A stretch of 60,291 nucleotides of DNA from Bacillota bacterium (GCA_023412855.1 JAEZRJ010000026.1:1-60291), one strand, 5' to 3'. Positions 43,771 to 51,986 are shown, counted from the stretch's first letter. Notes: a model not told the origin generated them from the sequence alone. Numbers and translations are program-made.

Positions 43771-44297
43771 TTCCGCAAGACTATGACAAAATATTTACTC
43801 CTTTTCCCCCTATGGTATAATTATAAAATATTATAAGTAAAAAAGAATATTCTTGTCGTAAATGTATCTGTTTTCTTCTTAAACGCAATGATATATTATG
43901 GAAGTGTTTTGGCCAACGAATAAGCCTTAAAACATAGGTTTTCATCTTTTATATATACCATTTTTGTAAAGTATGCATAATATATCCTTTTGATTTTTGT
44001 ACTTAGTGCATAAAAACACTAATCTATTATTTTATAATTAGCAGCTCACTTTTATTACTAATTATTAATTTGCATTAAAGTCTATAGTGCATAAAGATGC
44101 TATTTTTAGCAAATTCAAAGTAGAAATTATAGTAAGGCTCCCGTGTTAGAAGCAGTTATTGAACAAAGGCCGATATCCTATAAATTGCTGAAAGTATACT
44201 AAACATATGGGAATAATAAAAATGTATAAAAATAAGCTTATTGATTATCTATAATTTGTATAAAATGACAAAATTATAAAAAACGCTCTATCTTTGA
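43771..44297. other. AT-rich intergenic region with two related inverted repeats
   Basis: TTAGTG-CATAAAAA-CACTAA (44003-44022) and ATAGTGCATAAAGATGCTAT (44084-44103) share TAGTGCATAAA and are both inverted repeats, possibly operators of one regulator. No gene is convincing here. The right end leads into the sulfur-operon promoter. Confidence 0.4.
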
Positions 44298-44326
44298 TTG
44301 ACAAATGAAAACTCAAAACATATAAT
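44298..44326 (+). promoter_or_regulatory. Promoter of the sulfur operon
   Basis: A full consensus promoter: TTGACA (44298-44303) and TATAAT (44321-44326), 17 bases apart. With so strong a promoter, regulation is likely to act after initiation, at the leader peptide and terminator that follow, or through a repressor. Confidence 0.92.
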
Positions 44327-44378
44327 ACCAATAAGTTTAGTAGGAAACATTTGGAATTCCGGAAGGGAGAGAATAATT

Positions 44379-44489
44379 ATGCAAAGCAGAACAGTTGCAG
44401 TTAACAAAATCATACGTACCTCTATAGGAATGCAGTGTTGCTGTATTCCTTGTTGTGTTATGCAAAAATATAATTTCTCCGGGGGGTAA
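44379..44489 (+). CDS. Cysteine-rich leader peptide (36 aa), likely attenuator sensor
   Basis: A 36-residue frame starting at ATG 44379, six to eight bases after GGAAGGGAGAG. Residues 20-26 are C-C-C-I-P-C-C, five cysteine codons in seven (44436-44456). The cysteine codons begin in the loop and continue through the 3' arm of a hairpin, GGAATGCAG/CTGTATTCC (44427-44449). The leader lies between the promoter and a strong terminator, ahead of methionine-uptake and cysteine-synthesis genes. Ribosome stalling at cysteine codons would be the sensor, as in amino-acid attenuation. I did not find a convincing antiterminator, so the RNA mechanism is inferred. Confidence 0.75.
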   Translation: MQSRTVAVNKIIRTSIGMQCCCIPCCVMQKYNFSGG

Positions 44490-44518
44490 AATGGTTATAT
44501 CATCTTGCGTATGCTATT

Positions 44519-44555
44519 AAGGCAGTCAGGATTATATGATCCTGACTGCCTTTTT
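44519..44555 (+). terminator. Leader terminator of the sulfur operon
   Basis: GGCAGTCAGGAT (44521-44532) pairs perfectly with ATCCTGACTGCC (44539-44550) around a six-base loop, followed by TTTTT. It lies 30 bases after the leader peptide stop and about 190 bases before metN, the position expected of an attenuator. Confidence 0.93.
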
Positions 44556-44561
44556 ATGTAA

Positions 44562-44675
44562 TTGGAAAGTGTTTCTATTACATAAAAAATGGATACGCAG
44601 CTATGGGCGCGGAACAAAAGCTGTGCTGCCAAAGTATTTGGTCAAGAGAGGGTGAGAAGCATGTTTTTGTTCTGG
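44562..44675 (+). repeat. Post-terminator repeat family, copy 5
   Basis: Begins TTGGAAAGTGTTTCTATTAC right after the attenuator T-run, with core GCGCGGAACAAAAGCTGTG-CTGCCAAAGTATTTGG and right end CATGTTTTTGTTCTGG. As at purH, the unit lies between a regulated terminator and the first gene. Confidence 0.85.
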
Positions 44676-44743
44676 AATAAAGAAAGGAGTGTGCGGCATG
44701 CTTGCCGTGTCGGCGGGCTAAGCGGTACAACAGATATAATAGT

Positions 44744-45532
44744 ATGGAAGATTATATTGAAATTAAGAATTTACATAAAACTTATCCTACGCATGACGGG
44801 CCGTTGGAGGTGTTGAGAGGGGTAGATCTTTCCATAAGGAAAGGGGAAATATTCGGGACGATTGGCTTCAGCGGAGCGGGAAAGTCCACGCTGGCCCGAT
44901 GTATCAACCGGCTGGAGACGCCCGATCAGGGAGAGATTCTAATAGACGGCGTTGATATTTTAAAGTTGTCAAAACAGGAACTGCTCAAAGAACGGCGAAA
45001 AATCGGCATGATTTTTCAAACCTTCAATTTATTCGAGGCAAAGACGGTATACAAAAATATTTCATATCCGCTGGAAATCAGCGGGTTCCCTAAGGCGGAG
45101 ATCAAACGACGCGTTTTGGATACGGCGGAGCTTGTAGGATTATCCGATAAATTATCGGCCTATCCGGGAGGACTTTCGGGGGGCCAGAAGCAAAGGGTAG
45201 GAATCGCCAGAGCTTTGGTAAACGATCCGTACCTGCTGTTGAGCGATGAAGCAACATCAGCCCTTGATCCCCAGACCACGCTTCAGATATTAGAACTGCT
45301 AAAGGAAATCAACAAAGCGACAGGAATTACGATCCTGATGATTACACATGAGCTGGATGCCATCAAATATACGTGTGAGCGGATGGCGGTTCTTGAGGAC
45401 GGACTTATTATAGAGTCGGGCTCGGTAAATGAAATATTCCATAATCCTCACAGCCGTACCGGGGAGCTTTTTGCGAAGGTATTCCTCGAATTTCAGAAAG
45501 CGGATAGCCTTATGAACGGTGAGGGAATATAA
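44744..45532 (+). CDS. metN: Methionine ABC transporter ATPase MetN
   Basis: An ATPase of about 262 residues. Walker A is GFSGAGKST, the signature is LSGGQKQRVGIARAL, and Walker B is LLLSDEATSALDP, whose DEATSALDP is typical of MetN. The regulatory ACT-like C2 domain of longer MetN proteins (about 340 residues) is absent. ATG 44744 fits family starts but has no clear ribosome site. A TTG at 44702 is in frame, and a seven-codon frame (44698-44721) after AAAGGAG may feed ribosomes to this start. Its partners are the permease and lipoprotein downstream. Confidence 0.9.
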   Translation: MEDYIEIKNLHKTYPTHDGPLEVLRGVDLSIRKGEIFGTIGFSGAGKSTLARCINRLETPDQGEILIDGVDILKLSKQELLKERRKIGMIFQTFNLFEAKTVYKNISYPLEISGFPKAEIKRRVLDTAELVGLSDKLSAYPGGLSGGQKQRVGIARALVNDPYLLLSDEATSALDPQTTLQILELLKEINKATGITILMITHELDAIKYTCERMAVLEDGLIIESGSVNEIFHNPHSRTGELFAKVFLEFQKADSLMNGEGI

Positions 45533-45581
45533 CGGAGCCTGCAGGGAAAAACATTATTAAAAATAAAAAAGGAGTGGCAGC

Positions 45582-46292
45582 ATGAGTTTATTGGATACGC
45601 CTCTTTGGGAGGTAATAAAAGGTTCCTTTGCGCCGGAGGTATGGGAACGCATAGCGCCCGCTATTTCTGAAACGCTTTATATGACGGCATTGTCTTCGAT
45701 CATCATGCTTATTCTTGGATTACTGCTCGGTATTATGCTTACGGTAACAAATCCGAATGGGCTGGTGCCGATGGTAAGCCTTTATACCGGTTCGGGATGG
45801 CTGATCAACTGCCTGCGTTCCCTGCCGCAGATGATCATGATTATTTTAATGATACCGGTAGCTCGTCTGTTTTTTGGCAAATCCTATGGAACAAATGCCT
45901 GTATCATCGCCATTGCGGCGAGCTGTATACCGATGTATGCGCGTATAGTGGAAAGCAGTCTGCTGGAAATTGCCAAAGGCAAGGTGGAAGCTGCCAAATC
46001 CATCGGAAGCACAAATTTTCAAATCATCTTCCGAATACTGCTTCCGGAAACTGTTCCCTCCCTGATACGCGGATTTACGGTTGCAGTAATCGGAGTAATA
46101 TCCATGACGGCTCTCGCGGGAATGTTCGGAGCGGGAGGTATAGGGGATATTGCGGTCCGGTTCGGTTATCAGCGCTTTCAGCACGATGTGCTGTTTGCGG
46201 CAGTTTACATATTGATAATTCTTGTCCAGCTCGTACAGTTTATCGGAGATTTTACTTCGAGGAAGATACTCAGAAAGAGGAATCTGTTGTAA
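45582..46292 (+). CDS. metI: Methionine ABC transporter permease MetI
   Basis: A 236-residue permease with five or six helices. SETLYMTALSSIIMLILGLLLG opens the membrane region, and the ATPase-contact loop is EAAKSIGSTNFQIIFRILLPETVPSL (EAA motif), followed by MTALAGMFGAGGIGDIAVRFGYQRF, a MetI hallmark. It is preceded by AAGGAG and lies 49 bases after metN. Confidence 0.95.
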   Translation: MSLLDTPLWEVIKGSFAPEVWERIAPAISETLYMTALSSIIMLILGLLLGIMLTVTNPNGLVPMVSLYTGSGWLINCLRSLPQMIMIILMIPVARLFFGKSYGTNACIIAIAASCIPMYARIVESSLLEIAKGKVEAAKSIGSTNFQIIFRILLPETVPSLIRGFTVAVIGVISMTALAGMFGAGGIGDIAVRFGYQRFQHDVLFAAVYILIILVQLVQFIGDFTSRKILRKRNLL

Positions 46293-46297
46293 AAACG

Positions 46298-46437
46298 GAA
46301 GCATTTATAACATGAAGCATTTATAGCATAAAAGATTTAAAACATGAAGCATCAAAATATGAAGGATTTAAAATATGAAGCATTAAATTATAAAGCTTAA
46401 AACGAGAAGCTAAAAACATGAAACCATAAACAACAAA
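46298..46437 (+). repeat. Degenerate tandem repeat of about 15-16 bp between metI and metQ
   Basis: About nine units of the form GAAGCATTTAAAACAT run end to end, for example GAAGCATTTATAACAT, GAAGCATTTATAGCAT and GAAGGATTTAAAATAT, decaying toward the right. There are no spacers, so it is not CRISPR. Each early unit carries ATGAAGCAT plus a stop, with no ribosome site. It may be replication slippage or a regulatory spacer that tunes metQ expression. Confidence 0.8.
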
Positions 46438-46459
46438 TTATAAGAAAAGGAGAAATAAC

Positions 46460-47395
46460 ATGAGAAGATCTAACTTATTACCTTTACTGGCTGCAGCAAT
46501 TTTTTCGATCGGAGTTCTGGCAGGCTGCGGAGCAAAGGCCGGCAATGCGGTGCAAGAGACGACAGTCCCCGTTTCAGAGAGTACGGCGGACACGAGCAGT
46601 TCAAAAAATACAGACGATTCAGAAAGCACAGACGGCAAAGATAACAGCGCCGAGGCAGAACAAAAGGAAACTGTAACAATTACAGGTATAGCTGATCTAG
46701 TACCTCATTCCGAGATTATCGAATATGTAACGCCCAAACTTGCGGAGCAGGGTATTATTGTTGAGCTCGTAGCAACATCGGCAGACGCTACGACCAATGA
46801 GAAAACGGCAAAGGGAGAGGTGGACTTTAACTACTTCCAGCATTATCCCTATTTGGAGGAGTGGAACACGACCAACGGTTTTGACTTAATCAATGCGGGT
46901 GATATCCATGTGGAGCCGATCACGGCATATTCGGATAAGTATGCGAGCACAGAGGAAATTCCGGACAATGCGGTCGTTGCGATTCCTAACGACGGAACCA
47001 ATGAATACCGTGCCCTGCGTATTTTGGAACAGAACGGTTTTATCAAGCTGAATGAAGAAACCGCTACTACCTTAAGTGCTTCCCTGACGGACATCGAGGA
47101 ATACATTCGTCCTCTGGAAATCGTTGAGCTCGATTCGGCCCAGATCATTCCGACCAAAGCGGACTACGACTTTTTCATTACCAATACCAATAAAGCTTTA
47201 GAGGCAAAGATAACTTCCGCAAAGCTGTTCAGCGAAGGCAGTGACAGTCCATATGCGAACATTATTGCGGTGAGGGCGGAGGATAAGGATAATCCGGCAA
47301 TTATAGCGCTTGTAAAAGAACTTCAGTCGGAGGATACGAGAAAATTCATCGAAGAAAAATATGAGGGAGCCGTAATACCTGCCAACCTCAAATAA
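46460..47395 (+). CDS. metQ: Methionine-binding lipoprotein MetQ
   Basis: A 311-residue NlpA-family lipoprotein. The lipobox is VLAGC (C23), followed by a Ser/Thr/Asp-rich linker to about residue 70. The binding domain includes VDFNYFQHYPYLEEWN, VAIPNDGTNEYRALRILEQNGFIKL and DFFITNTNKALEA, all conserved in MetQ. It captures methionine or an analogue for MetNI. ATG follows AAGGAG. Sequence close to this could also bind other sulfur compounds; the operon makes methionine the best guess. Confidence 0.94.
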   Translation: MRRSNLLPLLAAAIFSIGVLAGCGAKAGNAVQETTVPVSESTADTSSSKNTDDSESTDGKDNSAEAEQKETVTITGIADLVPHSEIIEYVTPKLAEQGIIVELVATSADATTNEKTAKGEVDFNYFQHYPYLEEWNTTNGFDLINAGDIHVEPITAYSDKYASTEEIPDNAVVAIPNDGTNEYRALRILEQNGFIKLNEETATTLSASLTDIEEYIRPLEIVELDSAQIIPTKADYDFFITNTNKALEAKITSAKLFSEGSDSPYANIIAVRAEDKDNPAIIALVKELQSEDTRKFIEEKYEGAVIPANLK

Positions 47396-47508
47396 GAAGG
47401 CGGTTAGCTGTTGCTAATACTTTGCAGCAGTATTCCAGCGCATCAGTTGTTGCTATAAGGCAGCAGGCTGAATAGTAACAATTATATAGAACAAGGAGGC
47501 TTTTAACT

Positions 47509-48666
47509 TTGAAAAATTATGAATATATCGAATCTGCATTGATTCATGGCGGTATATATGGGGATGAACGCACAGGTGCAGTAAATACCCCTGTGTATCA
47601 GACCTCGACCTATATGCAGGATGGATTGGGAAAAAACAGAGGATATGAATATTCACGTACGGGCAATCCCACAAGAGAGGCGCTGGAATCGCTCATCGCG
47701 GAACTGGAGGGCGGAAAGGCAGGCTTTGCCTTTGCTTCCGGTATGGCTGCAACGACTGCGGTACTCAGCCTTTTTCAGAGCGGCGATAAGATTGTGATAT
47801 CGAGCAATGTATATGGAGGTACTTTCCGGGTGTTGGATAAAGTATTTCAACGGTTCGGATTTCAGTATGTCATTGCAGATACGACCGATTTGGAAGCATT
47901 TGAAGAAGCGCTCACGCCGGATGTGAAAGCCGTCTTAATTGAAAGTCCGGCAAATCCGCTTCTTACGATAACGGATATCTCTGCCGTAGCTAAAATAGCA
48001 AAAAGAAAAGGTGCCTTGCTCATTGTAGACAATACCTTTATGACACCTTACCTTCAGCGCCCCTTGGAACATGGGGCGGATATCGTCCTTCATTCGGCTA
48101 CAAAATATCTGGGAGGCCACAGCGATCTGATTGCGGGCTTGGCGGTAGTAAAGACGCAGGAGTTAGCAGAAAGGCTTCATTTTATACAGAACGCAACCGG
48201 AGGAGTGCTGCAGCCCTTTGATTCTTTTCTCTTGATTCGCAGCATCAAAACCTTGAGCGTCAGAATGGACCGGCATGTAAGAAATGCCGTAGAACTGGCT
48301 AAGCTGCTTCGGGAGCATAAAGCTGTTAAGACAGTATATTATCCGGGAATTCCTGATTTTCAAGGGTATGAAATAAATAAAAGGCAGGCCAAAAGCGGCG
48401 GCGCCATGATATCTTTTGAGCTTCGTGAGGGCTATGATACTCACCGGTTTTTTGAAGAACTGAAGATCATTGCGCTGGCGGAAAGCCTGGGCGGGGTAGA
48501 ATCCCTCGTATGTCATCCCGCAAGCATGACCCATGCCTCCATTCCGAAAGAAATCCGGGAAAAAGTAGGGATTACGGACGGCCTTATCCGGCTTTCCGTA
48601 GGCATTGAGAATGTAAAAGACCTTAGCAGGGATTTGCAATCTGCAATAGAGAGGGCAAAACTATGA
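47509..48666 (+). CDS. mccB: Cystathionine gamma-lyase/synthase-type PLP enzyme (MccB-like)
   Basis: A 385-residue Cys/Met-metabolism PLP enzyme. YSRTGNPTREALE, FASGMAATTAV, LIVDNTFMTPYLQ and HSATKYLGGHSD (PLP lysine near 199) are diagnostic. Next to a cystathionine beta-synthase-like gene it most likely splits cystathionine to cysteine. A synthase or homocysteine-lyase role cannot be excluded. The start is TTG 47509, nine bases after AAGGAGG; no ATG in this frame is closer. It overlaps the next gene by four bases. Confidence 0.88.
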   Translation: MKNYEYIESALIHGGIYGDERTGAVNTPVYQTSTYMQDGLGKNRGYEYSRTGNPTREALESLIAELEGGKAGFAFASGMAATTAVLSLFQSGDKIVISSNVYGGTFRVLDKVFQRFGFQYVIADTTDLEAFEEALTPDVKAVLIESPANPLLTITDISAVAKIAKRKGALLIVDNTFMTPYLQRPLEHGADIVLHSATKYLGGHSDLIAGLAVVKTQELAERLHFIQNATGGVLQPFDSFLLIRSIKTLSVRMDRHVRNAVELAKLLREHKAVKTVYYPGIPDFQGYEINKRQAKSGGAMISFELREGYDTHRFFEELKIIALAESLGGVESLVCHPASMTHASIPKEIREKVGITDGLIRLSVGIENVKDLSRDLQSAIERAKL

Positions 48667-49574
48667 GCCTATATCACTCCATGCAGGAATTGATCGGTAA
48701 TACGCCCCTTGTCAGACTGAATTATCTTGGGTTTCCGGAGGAATTGCAAGTCTATGCGAAGCTGGAGCTTTATAATCCTGCCGGAAGCGTTAAGGACAGA
48801 ATCGGAAAATATATGATCGAGGATGCCAGGGCCCGGAACGTATTAAGGCCCGGGGATACAATTATAGAAGCCACTGCAGGAAATACGGGAATAGGCATTG
48901 CATTTGCAGCTCTTAATCAAGGCTATAAGCTGATTTTTACCGTACCGGAGAAGTTTTCTCAGGAAAAGCAGACTTTGTTAAGAGCGCTTGGCGCAGAGAT
49001 TATCAATACGCCGTTGGGGGAAGGAATGGCTGGAGCTATCAGAAAAGCGGAGGAGCTTCGTGCGGCAATTCCGAATTCGGTAACGCTCGAACAGTTTAAA
49101 AATGGGAGCAATCCCCTGGCCCACTACGAAACAACCGGACCGGAAATATATAAGGACTTAAACGGAGACATCGATTACGTCATTGCAGGAGCAGGAAGCG
49201 GCGGTACTTTTTCTGGAATACTGAGATATCTGAAGGAGAAAAACCCGGATATAAAAGGCGTATTGGCAGATCCGATAGGCTCTACGATAGGGGGAGGCGA
49301 ACACGCTGATTATGAAATTGAAGGAATCGGCAATGATTTTATCGCTGATACCATGGATATGAGCCTTGTAGATAAGGTAATCAAGGTAAATGACGCCGAA
49401 GCATATGCGGAGGTAAAAAATATTGCCAAATATGAAGGGATTTTTGCAGGCTCCTCATCAGGGGCGGCGCTGGCAGCGGTGAGGAAGCTGGCTGAGACAG
49501 TTCCCTCCGGCAAGATAGTAGTAGTTTTTCCGGACAGAGGAGACCGTTATTTCGGCAAACATATTTATGGCTGA
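48663..49574 (+). CDS. mccA: Cysteine synthase family enzyme (MccA/CysK-like)
   Basis: A 303-residue fold-type II PLP enzyme. NPAGSVKDRIG holds the PLP lysine (K44), EATAGNTGIGIAF binds the substrate carboxylate, and GAGSGGTFSGI binds PLP phosphate. The sequence family covers CysK and the O-acetylserine-dependent cystathionine beta-synthase MccA. The ATGA overlap with mccB and the metNIQ genes upstream favour MccA: homocysteine plus O-acetylserine to cystathionine, which MccB cleaves to cysteine. Confidence 0.9.
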   Translation: MSLYHSMQELIGNTPLVRLNYLGFPEELQVYAKLELYNPAGSVKDRIGKYMIEDARARNVLRPGDTIIEATAGNTGIGIAFAALNQGYKLIFTVPEKFSQEKQTLLRALGAEIINTPLGEGMAGAIRKAEELRAAIPNSVTLEQFKNGSNPLAHYETTGPEIYKDLNGDIDYVIAGAGSGGTFSGILRYLKEKNPDIKGVLADPIGSTIGGGEHADYEIEGIGNDFIADTMDMSLVDKVIKVNDAEAYAEVKNIAKYEGIFAGSSSGAALAAVRKLAETVPSGKIVVVFPDRGDRYFGKHIYG

Positions 49575-49637
49575 CAGGAAAACACTTATTCTGTCAGCAA
49601 AGCAGGATCGGCGAAAAGAGAAAGGTATGGTCATTTT

Positions 49638-50081
49638 ATGAAAAATAAATTTATTTTTGGATTTTTATCGATTGCAATCGGGCTTCTTATCGCATTAGGG
49701 CCTCTGACTATTTTTCCGGTTTGCGGAGTGCATGAACATTCGGAGGAAGTGATGAAATGCTTTTGGACCGCGCGCGCGGAATTGGGAGTTGGTTTTTCAA
49801 TTTCAATACTTGGTCTGCTCTCTATAATATCCGGCAATCCTAAGTTCCGCCTCGGCTTAACTGCCGCGATTTTATTAAATGGGATTCTGGCACTTTTGTT
49901 TCCTTCCGTTTTAATTGGTGTTTGCGGGAGCACACACATGAATTGCCGCGCGCTGACATTACCTGCTTTATTCATTCTAAGCAGCCTTATCGTTACAGCC
50001 TCTGTAATCCAGGCAGCATACCTGCGTTATACCAATAAGGAAGGAACGGAAGAATATGGAAAGCAAACCGCTGACGACTAG
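49638..50081 (+). CDS. DUF4418 family membrane protein
   Basis: A 147-residue protein with four predicted helices (about 7-27, 47-66, 72-95, 107-127). PVCGVHEHSEEVMKCFWTARAELGVG and GVCGSTHMNCRAL place conserved Cys/His residues in the outer loops, the pattern of DUF4418, which often sits beside FtsX-type transporters. No function is known. A four-codon frame from ATG 49626 ends across the start as ATGA. Its 3' end overlaps the permease gene. Confidence 0.75.
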   Translation: MKNKFIFGFLSIAIGLLIALGPLTIFPVCGVHEHSEEVMKCFWTARAELGVGFSISILGLLSIISGNPKFRLGLTAAILLNGILALLFPSVLIGVCGSTHMNCRALTLPALFILSSLIVTASVIQAAYLRYTNKEGTEEYGKQTADD

Positions 50082-51276
50082 AAGGCTGTCTGTGTACAAT
50101 TTGAGAAGCAATCCGTTTCGAACAGCCAGTCTCATCTTTGTGGTTTTGATTCTTGCCTTTGCCACGTTTGGAGGATCTTTGCTGTCGCAAAGTTTGAAGA
50201 ACGGTCTAGGAAGTTTAAAGGAGCGTCTTGGAGCCGATCTCGCTGTAGTTCCCCTGGACCATGAAGCGGATTACGAAGGAATTCTTTTATCGGGCCAGCC
50301 GGAAAAGTTTTATTTCGACCAATCGATAGAACAGCAAATAGAGCAGGTTGAAGGAGTCAGTAAAGTTTCCTCCCAATTTTTTATTTCTACGCTTGCGGCG
50401 GCATGCTGCTCCGTACCCGTTCAAGTAATAGGTTTTGACCCTGATACGGACTTTGTAATTCAGCCGTGGATTGCGAAAGTATATCACGAAGAAATCGGCG
50501 ACGGGCAGATTATTGCAGGCAGCGATATTGTACTTAACGATACGGGAACCTTGAAATTTTTTAACGACACTTATAAAGTGGTAGCCCAGCTTGAAAAAAC
50601 TTCTACCGGTATGGATTATTCCGTATATGCGAATATGAATACGATAAAGATGCTGGTCGCCGGAGCGAGAGAAGCGGGTATGAATCTGAGCGTGGATGTT
50701 TACGGTACGGATGTGGATCACTCCGTATCCACAGTGTTGGTAAAAATAGAAAAGGGCTATGACGCGGATACGGTCACTACGAATATACGGCGGCATATTT
50801 CAGGAATAAGCATAGTGAAATCACAAAATGTCTTTGCTTCAACCGCAAATAACATGGATGTTCTTCTTACCTTTATAAATACCATTACTTTCGTGCTCTG
50901 GCTGTTAGCCATACTCGTTTTGGCGGTAATGTTTTCGGCGATGACGAATGGCAGGAAAAAGGAGCTTGCGCTTTTACGGTCGGTGGGAGCGACGAGAGGA
51001 AAAATATGCGGGATTGTCCTTATGGAATCTTTCCTCATAAGCATACTGGGAGGAATTCTGGGAACGATGGCGGCTTCGCTTATTATATTTCCGTTCAGTA
51101 CATATACAAGGGAAAAATTAGGCCTCCCTTATTTGCTTCCGGATGCGGCCGTAACACTGTGGTTATTGGGAATGAGTCTTTTGCTTTCATTTGCAGCAGG
51201 TCCCCTTGCAGCAGCGTATTCGGCGGTAAAAGGAAGCAAAGCGGAAGCTTATATCTCCATAAGAGAAGGAGAATGA
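50056..51276 (+). CDS. ABC transporter permease, MacB/FtsX type
   Basis: A 406-residue permease: one N-terminal helix (about 20-40), a large extracellular domain (about 45-265), and three C-terminal helices with the FtsX motif KKELALLRSVGATRGKI between the first two. It starts inside the DUF4418 gene and overlaps the ATPase frame, so the three make one transporter set. Location in the sulfur operon suggests movement of a sulfur compound, a metal complex or a peptide, but nothing in the sequence names the cargo. Confidence 0.88.
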   Translation: MESKPLTTRRLSVYNLRSNPFRTASLIFVVLILAFATFGGSLLSQSLKNGLGSLKERLGADLAVVPLDHEADYEGILLSGQPEKFYFDQSIEQQIEQVEGVSKVSSQFFISTLAAACCSVPVQVIGFDPDTDFVIQPWIAKVYHEEIGDGQIIAGSDIVLNDTGTLKFFNDTYKVVAQLEKTSTGMDYSVYANMNTIKMLVAGAREAGMNLSVDVYGTDVDHSVSTVLVKIEKGYDADTVTTNIRRHISGISIVKSQNVFASTANNMDVLLTFINTITFVLWLLAILVLAVMFSAMTNGRKKELALLRSVGATRGKICGIVLMESFLISILGGILGTMAASLIIFPFSTYTREKLGLPYLLPDAAVTLWLLGMSLLLSFAAGPLAAAYSAVKGSKAEAYISIREGE

Positions 51277-51281
51277 TCGGT

Positions 51282-51986
51282 ATGGCGTTAGAAGTGAGGA
51301 ATCTTACGAAAGAATATATAAGGGGCCGAACTGCATTTGCGGCGGTAAATAATGTGAGCTTTGTCGTCCGGCCGGGAGATTTTGTAAATATCATAGGACG
51401 CTCCGGCAGCGGGAAAAGTACGTTAGTCAATATGATAGCCTGTCTGTTAACTCCTACGGAAGGGAGCATTGAGATAGACGGATCGGATATTGCCGCCCTG
51501 AAAGATAAAGAGGCTTCCGCCTACAGAAATTCGAAAATAGGATACATATCCCAAGGGCAAAGCACGCTGGCAAGTCTTAACGTGCTGGATAATGTGAGAG
51601 TGCCGTTCCATCTGTCGAAAAGGGATGGAACCTCCAAAGAAGCGGCACTTTCGCTGCTCGAACGAACAGGAATTTCGCATTTGGCAGCCGCATTTCCGAA
51701 ACATCTCTCCGGCGGAGAGCTAAAGAGAGTTGCAATAGCCAGAGCGTTGATCAATCATCCGGACTATGTGATTGCCGACGAGCCTACCAGCGACTTGGAT
51801 GTGCAGACAACGGCGGAAATTATGGAATTGTTAAAGAATATTGCGGAAACGGGAACTGCGGTCATAATGATTACTCATGATATGGAGGCTTTGGGGTATG
51901 GGAACCGCACCTTTGTCATGAATGCGGGAATTTTGACCGAACGCACAGAAAATGACTGTTCCATCAACAAAGAGGAGGAAATATGA
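51282..51986 (+). CDS. ABC transporter ATP-binding protein (MacB/LolD type)
   Basis: A 234-residue ATPase with Walker A GRSGSGKST, signature LSGGELKRVAIARAL, Walker B YVIADEP and switch MITHD. It powers the FtsX-type permease upstream. The start is ATG 51282, ten bases after AAGGAG; ATG 51273 is in frame but only one base from that site. It overlaps the next gene by four bases (ATGA). Confidence 0.92.
   Translation: MALEVRNLTKEYIRGRTAFAAVNNVSFVVRPGDFVNIIGRSGSGKSTLVNMIACLLTPTEGSIEIDGSDIAALKDKEASAYRNSKIGYISQGQSTLASLNVLDNVRVPFHLSKRDGTSKEAALSLLERTGISHLAAAFPKHLSGGELKRVAIARALINHPDYVIADEPTSDLDVQTTAEIMELLKNIAETGTAVIMITHDMEALGYGNRTFVMNAGILTERTENDCSINKEEEI

Noticed and set aside
44298..44489. A 63-residue version of the leader peptide starting at ATG 44306 region or upstream
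   Set aside because: That start lies within the promoter (TTGACA 44298-44303, TATAAT 44321-44326), so it would not be transcribed; ATG 44379 has the ribosome site.
44327..44743. S-box (SAM) riboswitch or T-box before metN
   Set aside because: None of the conserved blocks of either class is visible; a leader peptide and terminator are.
45797..46315. 172-residue frame inside metI
   Set aside because: It is an alternative frame of a clearly conserved permease gene.
46298..46437. CRISPR array
   Set aside because: Units of 15-16 bp are contiguous with no spacers, and there are no cas genes.
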